Source: Haloarcula regularis
Lineage (GTDB): Archaea > Halobacteriota > Halobacteria > Halobacteriales > Haloarculaceae
Direction of reading: 5' to 3'
NCBI RefSeq assembly: GCF_029338315.1
Contig: NZ_CP119794.1
Span: 1,984,001 to 2,048,000 of the forward strand
Length of the DNA stretch: 64,000 nucleotides
Position numbers and translations under genes: made by a program. The notes under the pieces were generated by a model that saw nothing but the letters and a program-made list of their open reading frames with translations, was not told the DNA's origin and did not search any database. Shown here piece after piece: positions 39,012 through 49,368 of this stretch (its first letter is position 1; each line of letters starts with the position of its first letter).

Positions 39012-39689
39012 ATGAGCCCGCCGCAGGCGATCTGTTTCGACATGGACGGCGTCCTCGTCCAGTCCGAGGACTACTGGGTCGAAAAGCAGCGGGGCCACAT
39101 CCTGCCGACGGCGGCCCCGAACGACGACATCCCGCTGTCGGCCATCACCGGGCGGAGTTACAAGGAGGTCTACCCGGAGCTGGCCGAGCAGTACGAACTC
39201 GCCGTCTCGCGCGATGAGTACGAGGCGCTGTTCGAGGCGGCCGGGCGCGAGATATACCGCGACCACGCCACGTTGCTCGAGGGGGGCCACGACCTGCTCG
39301 ACGACCTCCAGGCAGCAGGAGTCGCCCTGGCGCTGACCACCTCCTCGCCGTGGGACTGGATCGAGGTCGTCGACGAGCGGTTCGACCTCCTGTGTCACTT
39401 CGACGCCGTGGTCAGCGCCGACGACCTGGCGGGGGCCGGCAAACCCGACCCCGGCATCTACGAGCGCGGCGCGGCGGAACTGGGCGTCGCGCCGGCCGAG
39501 TGCTGGGCCGTCGAGGATTCGACCGCGGGGGCGCAGGCGGCCGCCGCCGCGGGCATGACGACGGTGGGCTTCCGCGGCGACGGCGACGAGACGGACCTCT
39601 CGGCTGCGGACTACGTCGTCGCCGGCGCGGCCGAACTCCGGGCGCTCCTGTTTGGCGACGAGACGCCGTCTCAGGAGCGGTCGGCGTAG
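39012..39689 (+). CDS. HAD family hydrolase (phosphoglucomutase-like)
   Basis: 225 residues. HAD motifs are DMDGVLVQSE with the nucleophile Asp, LTTSS, GKPDPGIY with the Lys, and VEDSTAGAQAAAAAGM with the acidic pair. The cap is helical and of the type seen in beta-phosphoglucomutase and phosphoglycolate phosphatase. It removes phosphate from a small metabolite; the substrate cannot be named. It starts 131 bp from the divergent zinc-finger gene. Its end overlaps the next, convergent gene by 19 bp. Confidence 0.88.
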   Translation: MSPPQAICFDMDGVLVQSEDYWVEKQRGHILPTAAPNDDIPLSAITGRSYKEVYPELAEQYELAVSRDEYEALFEAAGREIYRDHATLLEGGHDLLDDLQAAGVALALTTSSPWDWIEVVDERFDLLCHFDAVVSADDLAGAGKPDPGIYERGAAELGVAPAECWAVEDSTAGAQAAAAAGMTTVGFRGDGDETDLSAADYVVAGAAELRALLFGDETPSQERSA

Positions 39690-39919
39690 CCACGGCCCAG
39701 GAGGAGGCCACAGACGTTCAGCGCGACGACGGCACACAGGAGGCCGAGCGACTGCGTCGTCACTTGACCGACGAGCAAGAGCGGGTACGCGAGCGGGGCC
39801 AGCACGCCGGTCCAGAACCCGGCGGTCTCGACCGGCCCGTAACGGACGGCCCGGGCCACCGAGCGGACCCTCCCGGACGTCGATTCAGCGGGGGTGTCGA
39901 AGGGCGGGGTGTTTGTCAT
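39671..39919 (-). CDS. small membrane protein, two helices
   Basis: 82 residues: a polar N-terminus of about 30, then two hydrophobic helices (TAGFWTGVLAPLAYPLLLVG; LGLLCAVVALNVCGLLLG). Family not recognised. Unlike most genes here it has a strong Shine-Dalgarno (GGAGGT) 5-6 nt before the ATG, and a CTTATACG box about 40 nt upstream. It overlaps the convergent HAD gene end by 19 bp. Confidence 0.65.
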   Translation of the reverse strand: MTNTPPFDTPAESTSGRVRSVARAVRYGPVETAGFWTGVLAPLAYPLLLVGQVTTQSLGLLCAVVALNVCGLLLGRGYADRS

Positions 39920-40090
39920 GGTGGACCTCCTCGCCCGGCGGTTGTGGGTGACTGCTCGTATAAGGGACAGACGCTCCGGGACCGTTCAGAGGGTTCAGCG
40001 CCGTTCGCCACCGCTCGGAGGCATATTCAGGCGGGACACGGGACGGGAGCGACCCCGGATGAACGGTTCACTCGCCCCGGTAAGGCCGGC

Positions 40091-42530
40091 TTAGTCGACG
40101 CGGACGGTCCGCTGTTCGGTCACCGGCGGGAGCGGGAGGTCGGGGAAGGTGACCTCGACTGTGTAGGTCAGCTCGTCGGTGTCGGCCCCGAAGACGGCCA
40201 CCGGGAGCGTAGCCTCGCCCAGGTAGGACGGTTTCGCGGTCATCTCGCGGCCGTTGACCGTCACCCGGAGGCCCGCGCGGGCGGCCCCACCCGCGTTCGT
40301 GACGGTCACCTCGCGCATCTCGTTGTCGCCCGCGGCGATGGCCGCCGGGAAGGCGCCCCAGTCGAGATCGACGACGGGTAACTCGCGGGCGTTCGAGAGG
40401 ACCTGTTCGGCCACGCCCTCCGAGAGGCCGGCGCGGACGAGGCCGTCGACGCCCGCTTCGACCACGTCGGCCGGCGTCCGGAGGCCCTCGGCGGCGAGCT
40501 TTCCCGGCCCGGCCGGACCCCACCCCGTCGATGGCGGTCAGGCCCACGGCGTCGGCGCTGATGCCGTGCTCGACGCGGGCCTCGACGCGGCAGGCGAGGT
40601 TGGCAGCGCGGGCCGGCGCGAGGTCGTCGAGGAACGCCCGGAGCGCCGCCAGCAGGCGCAGCGCGTTCTGCCGGATGACCCAGGCGTCGCTCTTGAGTTC
40701 CGTCGGCGTCGTCCCGGTCATCCCCGCTTTCAGGATGGCGAGTACCTTCCGCTGGCCGGCGTCTAAGTCCGCGTCGGCCTCGCCCAGCACCGCGGCGACC
40801 GCGTCCTGTTCGTCCGAGCGCGCGCTGACGCTGTCGAACTCCGTCGCGCCGGCGACCGCGGTGAGGAGGTCCTCGGGCTCGATGGGGGTCGTGGCTCCGC
40901 GTTCGGCCTGCGCCTCGCAGCGCTCGGCCAGGTCGGCAAACCGGCGAGCCGTGTCGAGGCGGAGGTAGAACTTCGAGGCCAGGTGGCCCAGGCGGGTCGG
41001 TTCGACGTGCAGGCCGTCCTGTTCGACGAAGCCGTCGGCGACCAGCTCCGAGAGGGTGTGGCTGACCCGCTCGCGGAGGTCGCTGCCGGCGGCGTACTCG
41101 TCGGGGGCCGACTGGGCGCGGGCGAAGTAGAACGTCGTCCGGAGCCACGCCATCACGTCGTCGACGTCGCGAATCGTGCCGAGCGCGATCTCGGCGTTGA
41201 GGTGGGCGTCGAGCTCGCCCGCCAGCCGGGACTCGATCTCCTTGCCGTCCCGCAGCAGCCGACGGTACTTGTCGGCGTCCGAGCGGTCACAGACGACCCA
41301 GGCGTACCCCATGTCGTCGTAGCCCGGCCGGCCGGCGCGGCCGAGCATCTGGAGGATGTCGAGCGGGCTCATGTCCACCTCGCCCTCGAGCGGGTCGTGG
41401 AGCTTGGTGTCGCGGATGACGACACAGCGGGCGGGGAGGTTCACGCCCCAGGCGAGCGTCGAGGTCGAAAAGAGCAGCTGGATCTTGCCTTCCTTGAACC
41501 AGTCCTCGACGCGGTTCTTGTCCTCGCGGGCGAGGCCGGCATGATGAAAGCCCACGCCGTCGAGCACGGACTGGCGCAGCGTGTCGTTCCCCAGGTCGGC
41601 GGCGTCGTTGTGGAAATCGTAGTCGCCGCGTGCACCGATGGGCACGTCGCGTTCGGCCAGTTCGTCGCGGGCCTTCTTGGCAGCCTGGACGGTGTCCTGC
41701 CGGGAGGAGACGAAGACGAGCGCCTGGCCTTCCTCGCGGATGTGGGGTTCGGTCAGGTCCAGCGCGCGGTAGAGACGCCGGTACTTGTCGGCGAAGGCGT
41801 TCTCGCCGTGCGAGTAGGTCTTCACGTCGGCGTTCAGCGGCACCGGGCGGTAGTCGTCGCCGAAGGCGAAGGTGGTTTCGGCGGGGGCGTCCAGCCAGTC
41901 GGCGACGTCGTCGATGTTGGGCATCGTCGCCGAGAGGGCGACCACGCGGGGGTCACAGAGCCGCCGCAGGCGCGAGACGGTGACCTCGAGCACCGCGCCG
42001 CGCCGGTCCGAGTCAAGCAGGTGGACCTCGTCGATGACACAGCAGTCCACGTCCGTGATGAAGGCGTAGCGATGGGAGTCGTGTTTCCGGGTGGCCGAGT
42101 CGGCCTTCTCGGGGGTCATCACGAGGATGTCGGCCCGCTCGGCCCGCCGGGGATTCAGGTCCCGTTCGCCGGTGACGACGTACACCGAGTAGCCCATGTC
42201 CTCGAAGCGTTCCCACTCGCGCTCTTTCTCGTTGGTGAGCGCGCGCAGCGGGGCGAGAAAGAGGGCGGTCCCGCCCGCCGCGAGGGTCTTGCAGATGGCC
42301 AGTTCCGCGAGGGCAGTCTTGCCGCTCGCGGTGGGCGCGCTGACCACGACGTTGTCGTCGCGCTCCAAGAGCGCGGGGAGCGCCTCGGACTGCATGGCGT
42401 TGAACCGCTCGAACGGGAAGGCGTCGGCGAAGTCGGGGAGGGCGTCCGCGACCGCGACGCTCGGCTCGCTGTCGGCTCGAGGTGGCACGTCAGACAGCGA
42501 GCGCCGCGGCGGCAAAGGCGTTTCCATCAC
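40091..42530 (-). CDS. Ski2-type DNA helicase (Hel308-like), frameshifted
   Basis: About 812 residues once one base is removed. Helicase motifs: Walker A APTASGKT, the DExH box VIDEVHLLD, SATMPN, and QMLGRAGRPGYDD. A winged helix and a Sec63-like ratchet follow, then a helix-hairpin-helix (GLTAIDGVG). After this the frame breaks at AAA (40500-40502). With two A's it reads GKLAAEGLRTPADVVEAGVD and ends at 40091 with a beta-rich domain. The break has the same GGGAAAG context as in trpS. The Hel308 family acts at stalled forks in archaea. The start may be 42530 or 42527. Confidence 0.88.
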
Positions 42531-42655
42531 CGAGAGCCGGCACCCGGCCGGTCGACAGGTCGGACCGCTCCGGCGAACCGGCGAAACCGGTCGCGTCGGC
42601 TGCTAGCACGGCTACATACCCATTTATTAGGTTATTCGTAGTATACCAATACGTT

Positions 42656-43531
42656 ATGAGAAAAATTCTCGTCACCGGCGCGACCGGGACCCAGGGCGGT
42701 GCAGTCATCGACCACCTGCTGGCAGACGGCCAGGACTGGGAGATATACGGCCTGACCCGCGACGCGTCGAGCGCCGGTGCCGAGGCACTCGCCGGGCGCG
42801 GCGTCACACCCGTCGAGGGCGACATGACCGACGCCACCCGCATGGCCGAACTCTGTGAGGGGATGGACGCCGTCTACTGCGTGACCACCTTCTTCGAGGA
42901 CGGCACCGAAGTCGAGACCGAACAGGGCATCACGCTCGCCGAGGCCGCGGCCGACGCTGGCGTCGAGCACTTCGTCTACAGTTCCGTCGGCAGCGCCGAC
43001 GCCGACACCGGCCTCGAACACTTCGAGTCGAAGTACGCCGTCGAACAGCGCATCGACGAGCTCGGCCTCCCGGCGACCATCGTCCGACCCGTGTTCTTCA
43101 TGCAGAACTTCGAGTACATGATGCACGACGACATCGTCGACGGCCGCCTCGCGATGCCTCTCGAAGACGGCGTCTCGCTGGCCGTCGTCGACGCCGACGA
43201 CATCGGCGCGGCGGTCGTCACGGCACTGACCCACCCCGACCGCTTCGCGGGCGAGGTCGTCACCCTGGCCGGCGACGACCTGACGCTCGAGACGTTCGCC
43301 GCGGCCTTCAGCGATCACCTCGGCTTCGACGTCGAGCCGATCCACCTCGACATCGAGGACTACCGCGGGATGGCCGGCGACGAGATGGCCGACATGTTCC
43401 AGTGGTTCAACGACGTGGGTTACGACACCGACGTCCCCGCGCTCGCCCAGCGGGGCATCGAGACCACGACGTTCGAGGAGTACCTCGGACGGAGCGAGGC
43501 CTGGCGCCCCGCGCCGGCCGCGTCCCGCTGA
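42656..43531 (+). CDS. NmrA-like NAD(P)-binding protein
   Basis: 291 residues. The Rossmann nucleotide motif is ILVTGATGTQGGAVIDHLL at residues 4-22. The atypical SDR lacks the usual YxxxK but keeps HFVYSSVGSADADTGLEHFE and the C-terminal IHLDIEDYRG part of the NmrA/HSCARG group, which sense or use NADP(H). I chose the ATG at 42656; the frame extends upstream over the helicase promoter. A TTATTAGG box lies about 30 nt before it, in a markedly AT-rich stretch. Role unknown. Confidence 0.85.
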   Translation: MRKILVTGATGTQGGAVIDHLLADGQDWEIYGLTRDASSAGAEALAGRGVTPVEGDMTDATRMAELCEGMDAVYCVTTFFEDGTEVETEQGITLAEAAADAGVEHFVYSSVGSADADTGLEHFESKYAVEQRIDELGLPATIVRPVFFMQNFEYMMHDDIVDGRLAMPLEDGVSLAVVDADDIGAAVVTALTHPDRFAGEVVTLAGDDLTLETFAAAFSDHLGFDVEPIHLDIEDYRGMAGDEMADMFQWFNDVGYDTDVPALAQRGIETTTFEEYLGRSEAWRPAPAASR

Positions 43532-43703
43532 GTCGGCCCTGGCCCCGACGAGCCGTATCTGTCTCGTGCGGGGCCGCCCAACGCTATCGGGCCCGGTGTA
43601 GTGAGCCGGGCACTTTCGTGCGGTGTTCGCGGTGCTGGTTTTCCGTTTTCTCGACCGCAGGAGTGGACACCGCCCTTTCCGTCTGGCTCCGTGACCCCGG
43701 AAC

Positions 43704-44054
43704 GTGAGCAGAGACTGGGACCCCGAGACGGTCTTCGACGTCCTCGGGAGCGAGGCGGTCCGTCGCATCCTCGCGGTGGCGAACGTCGAGCCGATGTCGG
43801 TGCCCGAGCTCGCCGACGGCCTCGACGCCTCCGAGCCGACGCTGTACCGGCGCATCGACGCCTGTCAGGAGTACGACCTGCTGACCGAGTCCACTCGCGT
43901 CGACGAGGACGGGAACCACTACAAGGTATACGAGACGGCGCTGGAGCGGGTCTGTTTCGCGCTCGACGGGGGCGGCTTCGAGGTGGACCTCCAGCTGCGC
44001 CGGGATCTGGTCGAGCAGTCCGAGGACGCCTGGGGCGACATCGGCGGCGAGTGA
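43704..44054 (+). CDS. winged-helix transcription regulator
   Basis: 116 residues. An ArsR/HTH_20-type domain occupies residues 8-65 (VFDVLGSEAVRRILAVANVE, then MSVPELADGLDASEPTLYRR), followed by a wing with DEDGNHYKVYET. No metal-binding cysteines of the ArsR type are present. The start is a GTG (SRDWDPE), which matches how such haloarchaeal proteins begin. Targets are unknown; the inverted repeat 48 bp downstream may be related. Confidence 0.8.
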   Translation: MSRDWDPETVFDVLGSEAVRRILAVANVEPMSVPELADGLDASEPTLYRRIDACQEYDLLTESTRVDEDGNHYKVYETALERVCFALDGGGFEVDLQLRRDLVEQSEDAWGDIGGE

Positions 44055-44101
44055 GCGGCGCCGGTGGCGGAATCCGGTACGGGAGCGGCCTTGCTTCGCC
44101 C

Positions 44102-44226
44102 GGCGAATACCGAAACTGTCTGTCGGTTGTCCGCGACGTGCTCGCGCGGCGTCACAAGGTGAAACAGCCGCGAGCGTCTCCCGGACCGCCGCGTTCGGGC
44201 CGCGGAACAGACAGTTTTCGTTCGCC
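44102..44226. repeat. inverted repeat of about 20 bp with 83 bp between
   Basis: GGCGAATACCGAAACTGTCT (44102-44121) is mirrored by ACAGACAGTTTTCGTTCGCC (44207-44226), with few mismatches. It lies in the 265 bp gap before the zinc-ribbon gene. A small mobile remnant, a regulator site or an RNA hairpin are all possible. Confidence 0.5.
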
Positions 44227-44319
44227 ACCCGCCGTACAAACTGGGACGTCCGATTTCGGGAGTTTCGACGGCTGAAGCGCCCGGCGGGGTTATAACAACT
44301 CGGCGACGTATGCGTGCCA

Positions 44320-44493
44320 ATGGAGTCAATGTCCGTACTCGAAACTGTCAAGGAGACGGTCGGGCTCACCGACGAGAAGACCGAATACGAGTGTGACGAC
44401 TGCGGTCACACGTTCCACTCGGACGCCGACTCTGGATCCTACTGGTTCCAGTGCCCGGAGTGCAAGTCCGAGTCGCTCACCGAGCTCGAGTAA
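44320..44493 (+). CDS. small zinc-ribbon protein
   Basis: 57 residues: MESMSVLETVKETVGLTDEK, then CDDCGHTF and CPECKSE, two CxxC pairs 24 residues apart that make one zinc ribbon. A TTATAAC box at 44290-44296 lies about 25 nt before the ATG, so the gene is leaderless and the start well placed; a second ATG is at 44329. Small zinc-finger proteins of this type are common in haloarchaea, with mostly unknown roles. It lies 107 bp upstream of lipA. Confidence 0.78.
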   Translation: MESMSVLETVKETVGLTDEKTEYECDDCGHTFHSDADSGSYWFQCPECKSESLTELE

Positions 44494-44600
44494 CGGAGCA
44501 CGGGGCGTATCGTGCGCGAACTGCGGCGTTCTCTCGCGGTCGTCGATACCCCACGCACCGAACCCAACGTCTATTGCCCGGTCGCCCCTAGCGGCGACCG

Positions 44601-45554
44601 ATGGGACGCGCCCGGAAACCCGACTGGCTGAAGATGCGACCGCCGTCGGGCGAGCGGTTCACCGACATCAAGCGAAGTCTCCGCGAGCGCGACTTGAACA
44701 CCGTCTGCGAGGAGGCCAACTGTCCGAACCTCGGGGAGTGCTGGTCGGGGGGCGCGAACGCAGCGCCGGGCGAGGAGGCGACCGACACCGGTCCCGGGAC
44801 GGCGACGTTCATGCTCATGGGCGACCGCTGTTCGCGCGGGTGTAACTTCTGTGACGTCGAGACCGGCGGGATGGACCCGCTGGACCCCGAGGAACCCGAG
44901 CGGGTGGCCGACGCCGTCGCCGACATCGGCCTGGACTACGTCGTCCTGACGAGCGTCGACCGTGACGACCTGCCCGACCAGGGGGCGGGCCACTTCGCCG
45001 AGACCATCCGCGCGATCAAGGACCGCGACCCGGGTATCCTGGTCGAGTGCCTGATTCCGGACTTCCAGGGGGACCCGCCGCTCGTCCAGCGAATCGTCGA
45101 CGCCGGCCCGGACGTGCTGGCCCACAACGTCGAGACGGTCGAGCGCCTGCAGTGGCCGGTCCGGGACCGCCGGGCGGGCTACCAGCAGTCGCTGTCGGTG
45201 CTGTCGCAGGCGGCCGACGCCGACGTCTACGCCAAGACCAGCCTGATGCTGGGGCTGGGCGAGTACGCCCACGAGGTGTACCAGACCCTCTCGGACCTCC
45301 GGCAGGTCGGCGTCGACGTGGTGACCTTCGGCCAGTACCTCCAGCCCTCGCGCACGCACCTCGAGGTCAGCGAGTACGTCCACCCCGACGTCTTCGACAC
45401 CTGGCGGCGGGTCGCCGAGGCGGAGTTCGACTTCGCCTACTGCGCCTCCGGCCCGATGGTCCGCTCGTCGTACAGGGCGGGCGAACTGTTCGTCGAGGCC
45501 GTCGCCGACGGCCGGAGCGTCGAGGACGCGCGGCGACTGGCCCGGGGCGACTGA
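44601..45554 (+). CDS. lipA: lipoyl synthase
   Basis: 317 residues. It inserts two sulfurs into protein-bound octanoate to make the lipoyl cofactor. Both iron-sulfur sites are present: the auxiliary cluster [12 protein letters not shown] near residue 36 and the radical-[11 protein letters not shown] near residue 77. The C-terminal RSSYRAGE loop with its Ser ligand to the auxiliary cluster is present too. Its position just before the 2-oxoacid dehydrogenase genes fits the need to lipoylate E2. No lipoate ligase is seen in the window. Confidence 0.96.
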   Translation: MGRARKPDWLKMRPPSGERFTDIKRSLRERDLNTVCEEANCPNLGECWSGGANAAPGEEATDTGPGTATFMLMGDRCSRGCNFCDVETGGMDPLDPEEPERVADAVADIGLDYVVLTSVDRDDLPDQGAGHFAETIRAIKDRDPGILVECLIPDFQGDPPLVQRIVDAGPDVLAHNVETVERLQWPVRDRRAGYQQSLSVLSQAADADVYAKTSLMLGLGEYAHEVYQTLSDLRQVGVDVVTFGQYLQPSRTHLEVSEYVHPDVFDTWRRVAEAEFDFAYCASGPMVRSSYRAGELFVEAVADGRSVEDARRLARGD

Positions 45555-45665
45555 ACACGAGCGAGTGATCCCACGTGGGCAGTAGCGCCGTCCGGCGACG
45601 TCGCGGCCCGCGAAAGCCCTAAGCGTGGCGCCCGTGAACTAGTCCCACATGTCACCCCCAGGCAG

Positions 45666-46781
45666 GTGGTTCCGCTGAGCGTCCTCCAGCGCGACCCCGC
45701 GGACCAGGTACAGATTCTCGACGAGGAGGGGACGGTCCGGGACGGCGCGACGGTGCCGGAACTCTCGGACGACGACCTGGTGAGCGTCTACCGGCAGCTG
45801 AAACTGGGGCGGCACTTCGACCAGCGGGCGGTGAGCCTCCAGCGGCAGGGCCGGATGGGGACCTACCCGCCGATGGCCGGCCAGGAGGCCTCGCAGGTGG
45901 GCAGCGCACTCGCGCTGGCCGACGGCGACTGGGTGTTCCCGAGTTACCGCGAGCACCTCGCGCTGGCGGTCCGGGGCTGGGAACTCTCCGATACCCTCCT
46001 GTACTGGATGGGCAACGAACGGGGGAACGCACCGCCGGAGGGGGTCGACGTCTTCTCGCTGGCGGTGCCCATCGGGACCCAGATCCCCCACGCCACCGGC
46101 GCGGCCTGGGCCGCGAAGCTCCGCGGCGACGACACCGTCGTGCTGACGTACTTCGGGGACGGCGCGACCAGCGAGGGGGACTTCCACGAGGGGCTGAACT
46201 TCGCCGGCGTCTTCGACGTGCCGGCGGTCTTCTTCTGTAACAACAATCAGTGGGCCATCTCGATGCCCCGCGAGCGCCAGACGGCGAGCGAGACGCTGGC
46301 CCAGAAAGCGAACGCCTACGGCTTCGACGGCGTCCAGGTCGACGGGATGGACCCGCTCGCGGTGTATCAGGTGACTCGCGAGGCCGTCGAGAAGGCCCGC
46401 GACCCGCCCGACGGGCAGTTGCGCCCGACGATGATCGAGGCCGTCCAGTACCGCTTTGGCGCCCACACCACCGCCGACGACCCCTCTGTCTACCGCGACG
46501 AGGCGGAGGTCGAACAGTGGAAACGCAAGGACCCCATCCCACGGATGGAGCGGTTCCTCCGGGACCGGGGCCTGCTCGACGACGAGAGAGTCGCCAGTAT
46601 CGACGACTCGGTCAAGGCGGAGGTGGCCGAGGCCATCGACACCGCCGAGTCCACCGAACGACCCAGCCCCGAGGAGATGTTCGCGGACGTCTACGCCGAG
46701 ATGCCCCAGCGCCTCGAGGCCCAGCTCGACTATCTCCGGGACCTGCGTGATCGGCACGGCGACGCGGAGGTGCTGGAATGA
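45666..46781 (+). CDS. pdhA: 2-oxoacid (pyruvate-type) dehydrogenase E1 alpha
   Basis: 371 residues from GTG 45666. The thiamine diphosphate motif is [17 protein letters not shown], closing in NNNQWAIS. The family core begins at about residue 10 ([13 protein letters not shown]). The start is doubtful: the best leaderless candidate is the ATG at 45649, which is in another frame and stops after nine codons, and one more C in its C run would put it in frame with the gene. It overlaps E1 beta by 4 bp. The E1 enzyme decarboxylates a 2-oxoacid and passes the acyl group to E2; pyruvate or branched-chain acids are both possible. Confidence 0.93.
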   Translation: MVPLSVLQRDPADQVQILDEEGTVRDGATVPELSDDDLVSVYRQLKLGRHFDQRAVSLQRQGRMGTYPPMAGQEASQVGSALALADGDWVFPSYREHLALAVRGWELSDTLLYWMGNERGNAPPEGVDVFSLAVPIGTQIPHATGAAWAAKLRGDDTVVLTYFGDGATSEGDFHEGLNFAGVFDVPAVFFCNNNQWAISMPRERQTASETLAQKANAYGFDGVQVDGMDPLAVYQVTREAVEKARDPPDGQLRPTMIEAVQYRFGAHTTADDPSVYRDEAEVEQWKRKDPIPRMERFLRDRGLLDDERVASIDDSVKAEVAEAIDTAESTERPSPEEMFADVYAEMPQRLEAQLDYLRDLRDRHGDAEVLE

Positions 46782-47767
46782 GCGCCGACAGCCAGAATCT
46801 CACGCTGGTCCAGGCGGTCCGGGACGGCCTGTACGGGGAGCTCGAGCGCGACGAGGACGTGCTCGTGCTGGGCGAGGACGTGGGCCGCAACGGCGGCGTC
46901 TTCCGGGCGACCCAGGGCCTCTACGAGGAGTTCGGCGAGGACCGCGTCATCGACACCCCGCTCGCGGAGGGCGGCATCGTCGGCACCGCCATCGGGATGG
47001 CCGCCTACGGCCTTCGGCCGGTCCCCGAGATCCAGTTCTCCGGGTTCATGTACCCCGCGTTCGACCAGCTCGTCAGTCACGCCGCCCGCCTGCGGACCCG
47101 AAGTCGAGGGCGCTACACCTGCCCGCTGACGGTGCGGGCTCCCTACGGCGGCGGCATCCGCGCCCCGGAGCACCACTCCGAGTCCAAGGAGGCCTTCTAC
47201 GTCCACGAACCCGGCCTGAAGGTCGTCGTGCCGTCGACGCCCCGCGAGACGAAGGGCCTGCTCGCCGCCTCGATTCGCGACCCCGACCCCGTCGTCTTCC
47301 TCGAACCGAAGCTCATCTATCGGGCGTTCCGCGAGGAGGTGCCCGACGACTCGTACACAATCGAGCTCGGCGAGGCGGACGTGAAACGCGAGGGCAGCGA
47401 CGTCTCGGCGTTCACCTGGGGCGCGATGGTCCGCCCGACGCTGGAGGCCGCCGAGGCGCTGGCCGAGGAGGGCATCGACGTCGAAGTCGTGGACCTGCGG
47501 ACGCTCTCGCCGATGGACACCGACGCCATCGTCGAGTCGTTCAAGAAGACCGGGCGGGCCGTCGTCGTCCACGAGGCACCCAGGACGGGGGGGCTCGCGG
47601 GCGAGATCATCGCGACCATTCAGGAGGAGGTCCTGCTGTATCAGGAAGCGCCCATCACACGGGTCACGGGCTTCGACGTTCCCTACCCGCTGTATGCCCT
47701 GGAGGACTACTACCTCCCCGAACCGGCCCGCATCGAGGACGGCATCCGCGAGGCCGTCGAGTTCTGA
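46778..47767 (+). CDS. pdhB: 2-oxoacid dehydrogenase E1 beta
   Basis: 329 residues. Typical segments are [15 protein letters not shown] near residue 33, [17 protein letters not shown], and [20 protein letters not shown]. The C-terminal transketolase domain has [13 protein letters not shown] and [16 protein letters not shown]. It forms the E1 heterotetramer with the alpha chain. The ATGA overlap with pdhA means coupled translation. E2 follows after 71 bp with its own promoter-like TATCTTTA box. Confidence 0.95.
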   Translation: MSADSQNLTLVQAVRDGLYGELERDEDVLVLGEDVGRNGGVFRATQGLYEEFGEDRVIDTPLAEGGIVGTAIGMAAYGLRPVPEIQFSGFMYPAFDQLVSHAARLRTRSRGRYTCPLTVRAPYGGGIRAPEHHSESKEAFYVHEPGLKVVVPSTPRETKGLLAASIRDPDPVVFLEPKLIYRAFREEVPDDSYTIELGEADVKREGSDVSAFTWGAMVRPTLEAAEALAEEGIDVEVVDLRTLSPMDTDAIVESFKKTGRAVVVHEAPRTGGLAGEIIATIQEEVLLYQEAPITRVTGFDVPYPLYALEDYYLPEPARIEDGIREAVEF

Positions 47768-47838
47768 GCGGGCCCCGAACCGTCTCGGCGGGTCGGGCGA
47801 CGAGTATCTTTACCACGGTTCGGCGAGCAGTGTCCCCC

Positions 47839-49365
47839 ATGTTCGAGTTCAAACTCCCCGACCTCGGCGAGGGCGTCGCCGAGGGCGAGGTGCTCGAGTG
47901 GCACGTCGCGCCGGGCGACCGCGTGAGCGAGGACGACCTGCTGGCCGAGGTCGAGACGGACAAGGCCGCCGTCGACGTACCCTCGCCGGTCGACGGCGTC
48001 GTCCGCGAGCTCCACGCCGACCCGGGCGACGTCGTCGCCGTCGGCGACGTCATCGTCACCATCGACGAGGACGGGGAGACAGAGGCGACGAGCGAGGAGG
48101 CCGAAGCGACCGGGGAGACGGCCGAGGCCGGGGGCAAGACGGGCGACGGCGAGCGCGGCGGCCGGGTCTTCGCCGCCCCGAGCGTCCGCCGCCTCGCCCG
48201 CGAGAAGGCGGTCGACATCGCCGACGTCGAGGGGACCGGTCCCGGCGGCAGGGTCACGGAGGCCGACGTGGAGGCGGCCGCCGACGCCGGGGGGCCGACG
48301 TCGGTGGTCTCGCGCGTCGACGACGCCGACGGCGAGGAGCAGGACGAAGAGCCGGCCGTCAAGTCCGCCGTCCGACGCGTGTCGGCCGACGAGGACGAAG
48401 ACGACGAGGGGCCCGCGGTGAAGTCCGCGGTTCGACAGGTCTCGCCCGACGAGGGTGCCCCGCGTGGCGGCGAGCGCCGCGACCGGACACTCGCCACGCC
48501 GGCGACCCGCCGACTCGCCCGGGAGCTGGGCGTCGACATCGACCGGGTGCCGACGGACCAGACCCGCGACGGCGACCCGTACGTCGACCAGCCGACGGTC
48601 CGAGCCTTCGCCGAGGCCCAGGCGGCCGGGGGAGAGGCCGCCGGGGAACCGGCCCCGGCCGGCGAGAAGCCCGAGCGCCGCGAACCCTACCGCGGCATCC
48701 GGCGGACCATCGGCGAGCAGATGGCCCGCTCCAGGCGGGAGGTCCCCCACGCGACCCACCACGACCGGGTCGAGGTGTCCGGGCTGGTCGAGGCCCGCGA
48801 GCGCCTCGAACCGCTCGCCGAGGAGCGGGACGTCCGCCTGACCTACACCCCCTTCGTCCTGAAGTGCGTCGCCGCCGCGCTGACCGAACACCCGGTTCTC
48901 AACACCGAACTCGACACCGAGGCCGAGGAGATCGTGTACAAGGACTACTACGACGTCGGCGTGGCGACGGCGACGGACCACGGCCTCATGGTGCCCGTCG
49001 TCGAGGGCGTCGACGAGAAGGGACTCCTGGAGCTGGCACGGGAGGTAACTGACCTCGTCGCACGCGCTCGCTCGCGTGACCTCGCTCGCGAGGAGATGCA
49101 GGGCGGGACGTTCACCGTGACCAACTTCGGCGCCATCGGCGGCGAGTACGCCGACCCCGTGATCAACGTCCCGGAGACGGCCATCCTCGGCATCGGCGCG
49201 CTGAAAGAGCGCCCGGTCGCCGTCGACGGCGAGGTGGTCGCCCGGCCGACGCTGCCGCTCTCGCTCGCGATCGACCACCGCGTCGTCGACGGCGCGGACG
49301 CCGCGCAGTTCGTCAACACGCTCAAGACCTACCTGGCGGACCCGACGCGGCTCCTGCTCGAGTAG
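47839..49365 (+). CDS. pdhC: 2-oxoacid dehydrogenase E2 (dihydrolipoamide acyltransferase)
   Basis: 508 residues. One lipoyl domain comes first, with the lysine in EVETDKAAVDVPSP near residue 42. A peripheral-subunit-binding domain is near 113-148 (APSVRRLAREKAVDI, GTGPGGRV). An acidic linker then contains two copies of PAVKSAVR-x-VS. A second binding-domain-like unit is near 215-258 (TPATRRLARELGVDI). The catalytic domain follows, with DHRVVDGAD near the end. It carries the acyl group on lipoate to CoA. The long open frame continues upstream over pdhAB without meaning; the ATG at 47839 begins the lipoyl domain exactly. Confidence 0.94.
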   Translation: MFEFKLPDLGEGVAEGEVLEWHVAPGDRVSEDDLLAEVETDKAAVDVPSPVDGVVRELHADPGDVVAVGDVIVTIDEDGETEATSEEAEATGETAEAGGKTGDGERGGRVFAAPSVRRLAREKAVDIADVEGTGPGGRVTEADVEAAADAGGPTSVVSRVDDADGEEQDEEPAVKSAVRRVSADEDEDDEGPAVKSAVRQVSPDEGAPRGGERRDRTLATPATRRLARELGVDIDRVPTDQTRDGDPYVDQPTVRAFAEAQAAGGEAAGEPAPAGEKPERREPYRGIRRTIGEQMARSRREVPHATHHDRVEVSGLVEARERLEPLAEERDVRLTYTPFVLKCVAAALTEHPVLNTELDTEAEEIVYKDYYDVGVATATDHGLMVPVVEGVDEKGLLELAREVTDLVARARSRDLAREEMQGGTFTVTNFGAIGGEYADPVINVPETAILGIGALKERPVAVDGEVVARPTLPLSLAIDHRVVDGADAAQFVNTLKTYLADPTRLLLE

Positions 49366-49368
49366 CGC

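Noticed and set aside
46456..49365. A 969-residue open frame covering the E2 gene and much of E1
   Set aside because: The part before 47839 is an antisense-free shadow of pdhA/pdhB with Arg/Pro-rich nonsense; the lipoyl domain starts exactly at the ATG at 47839.
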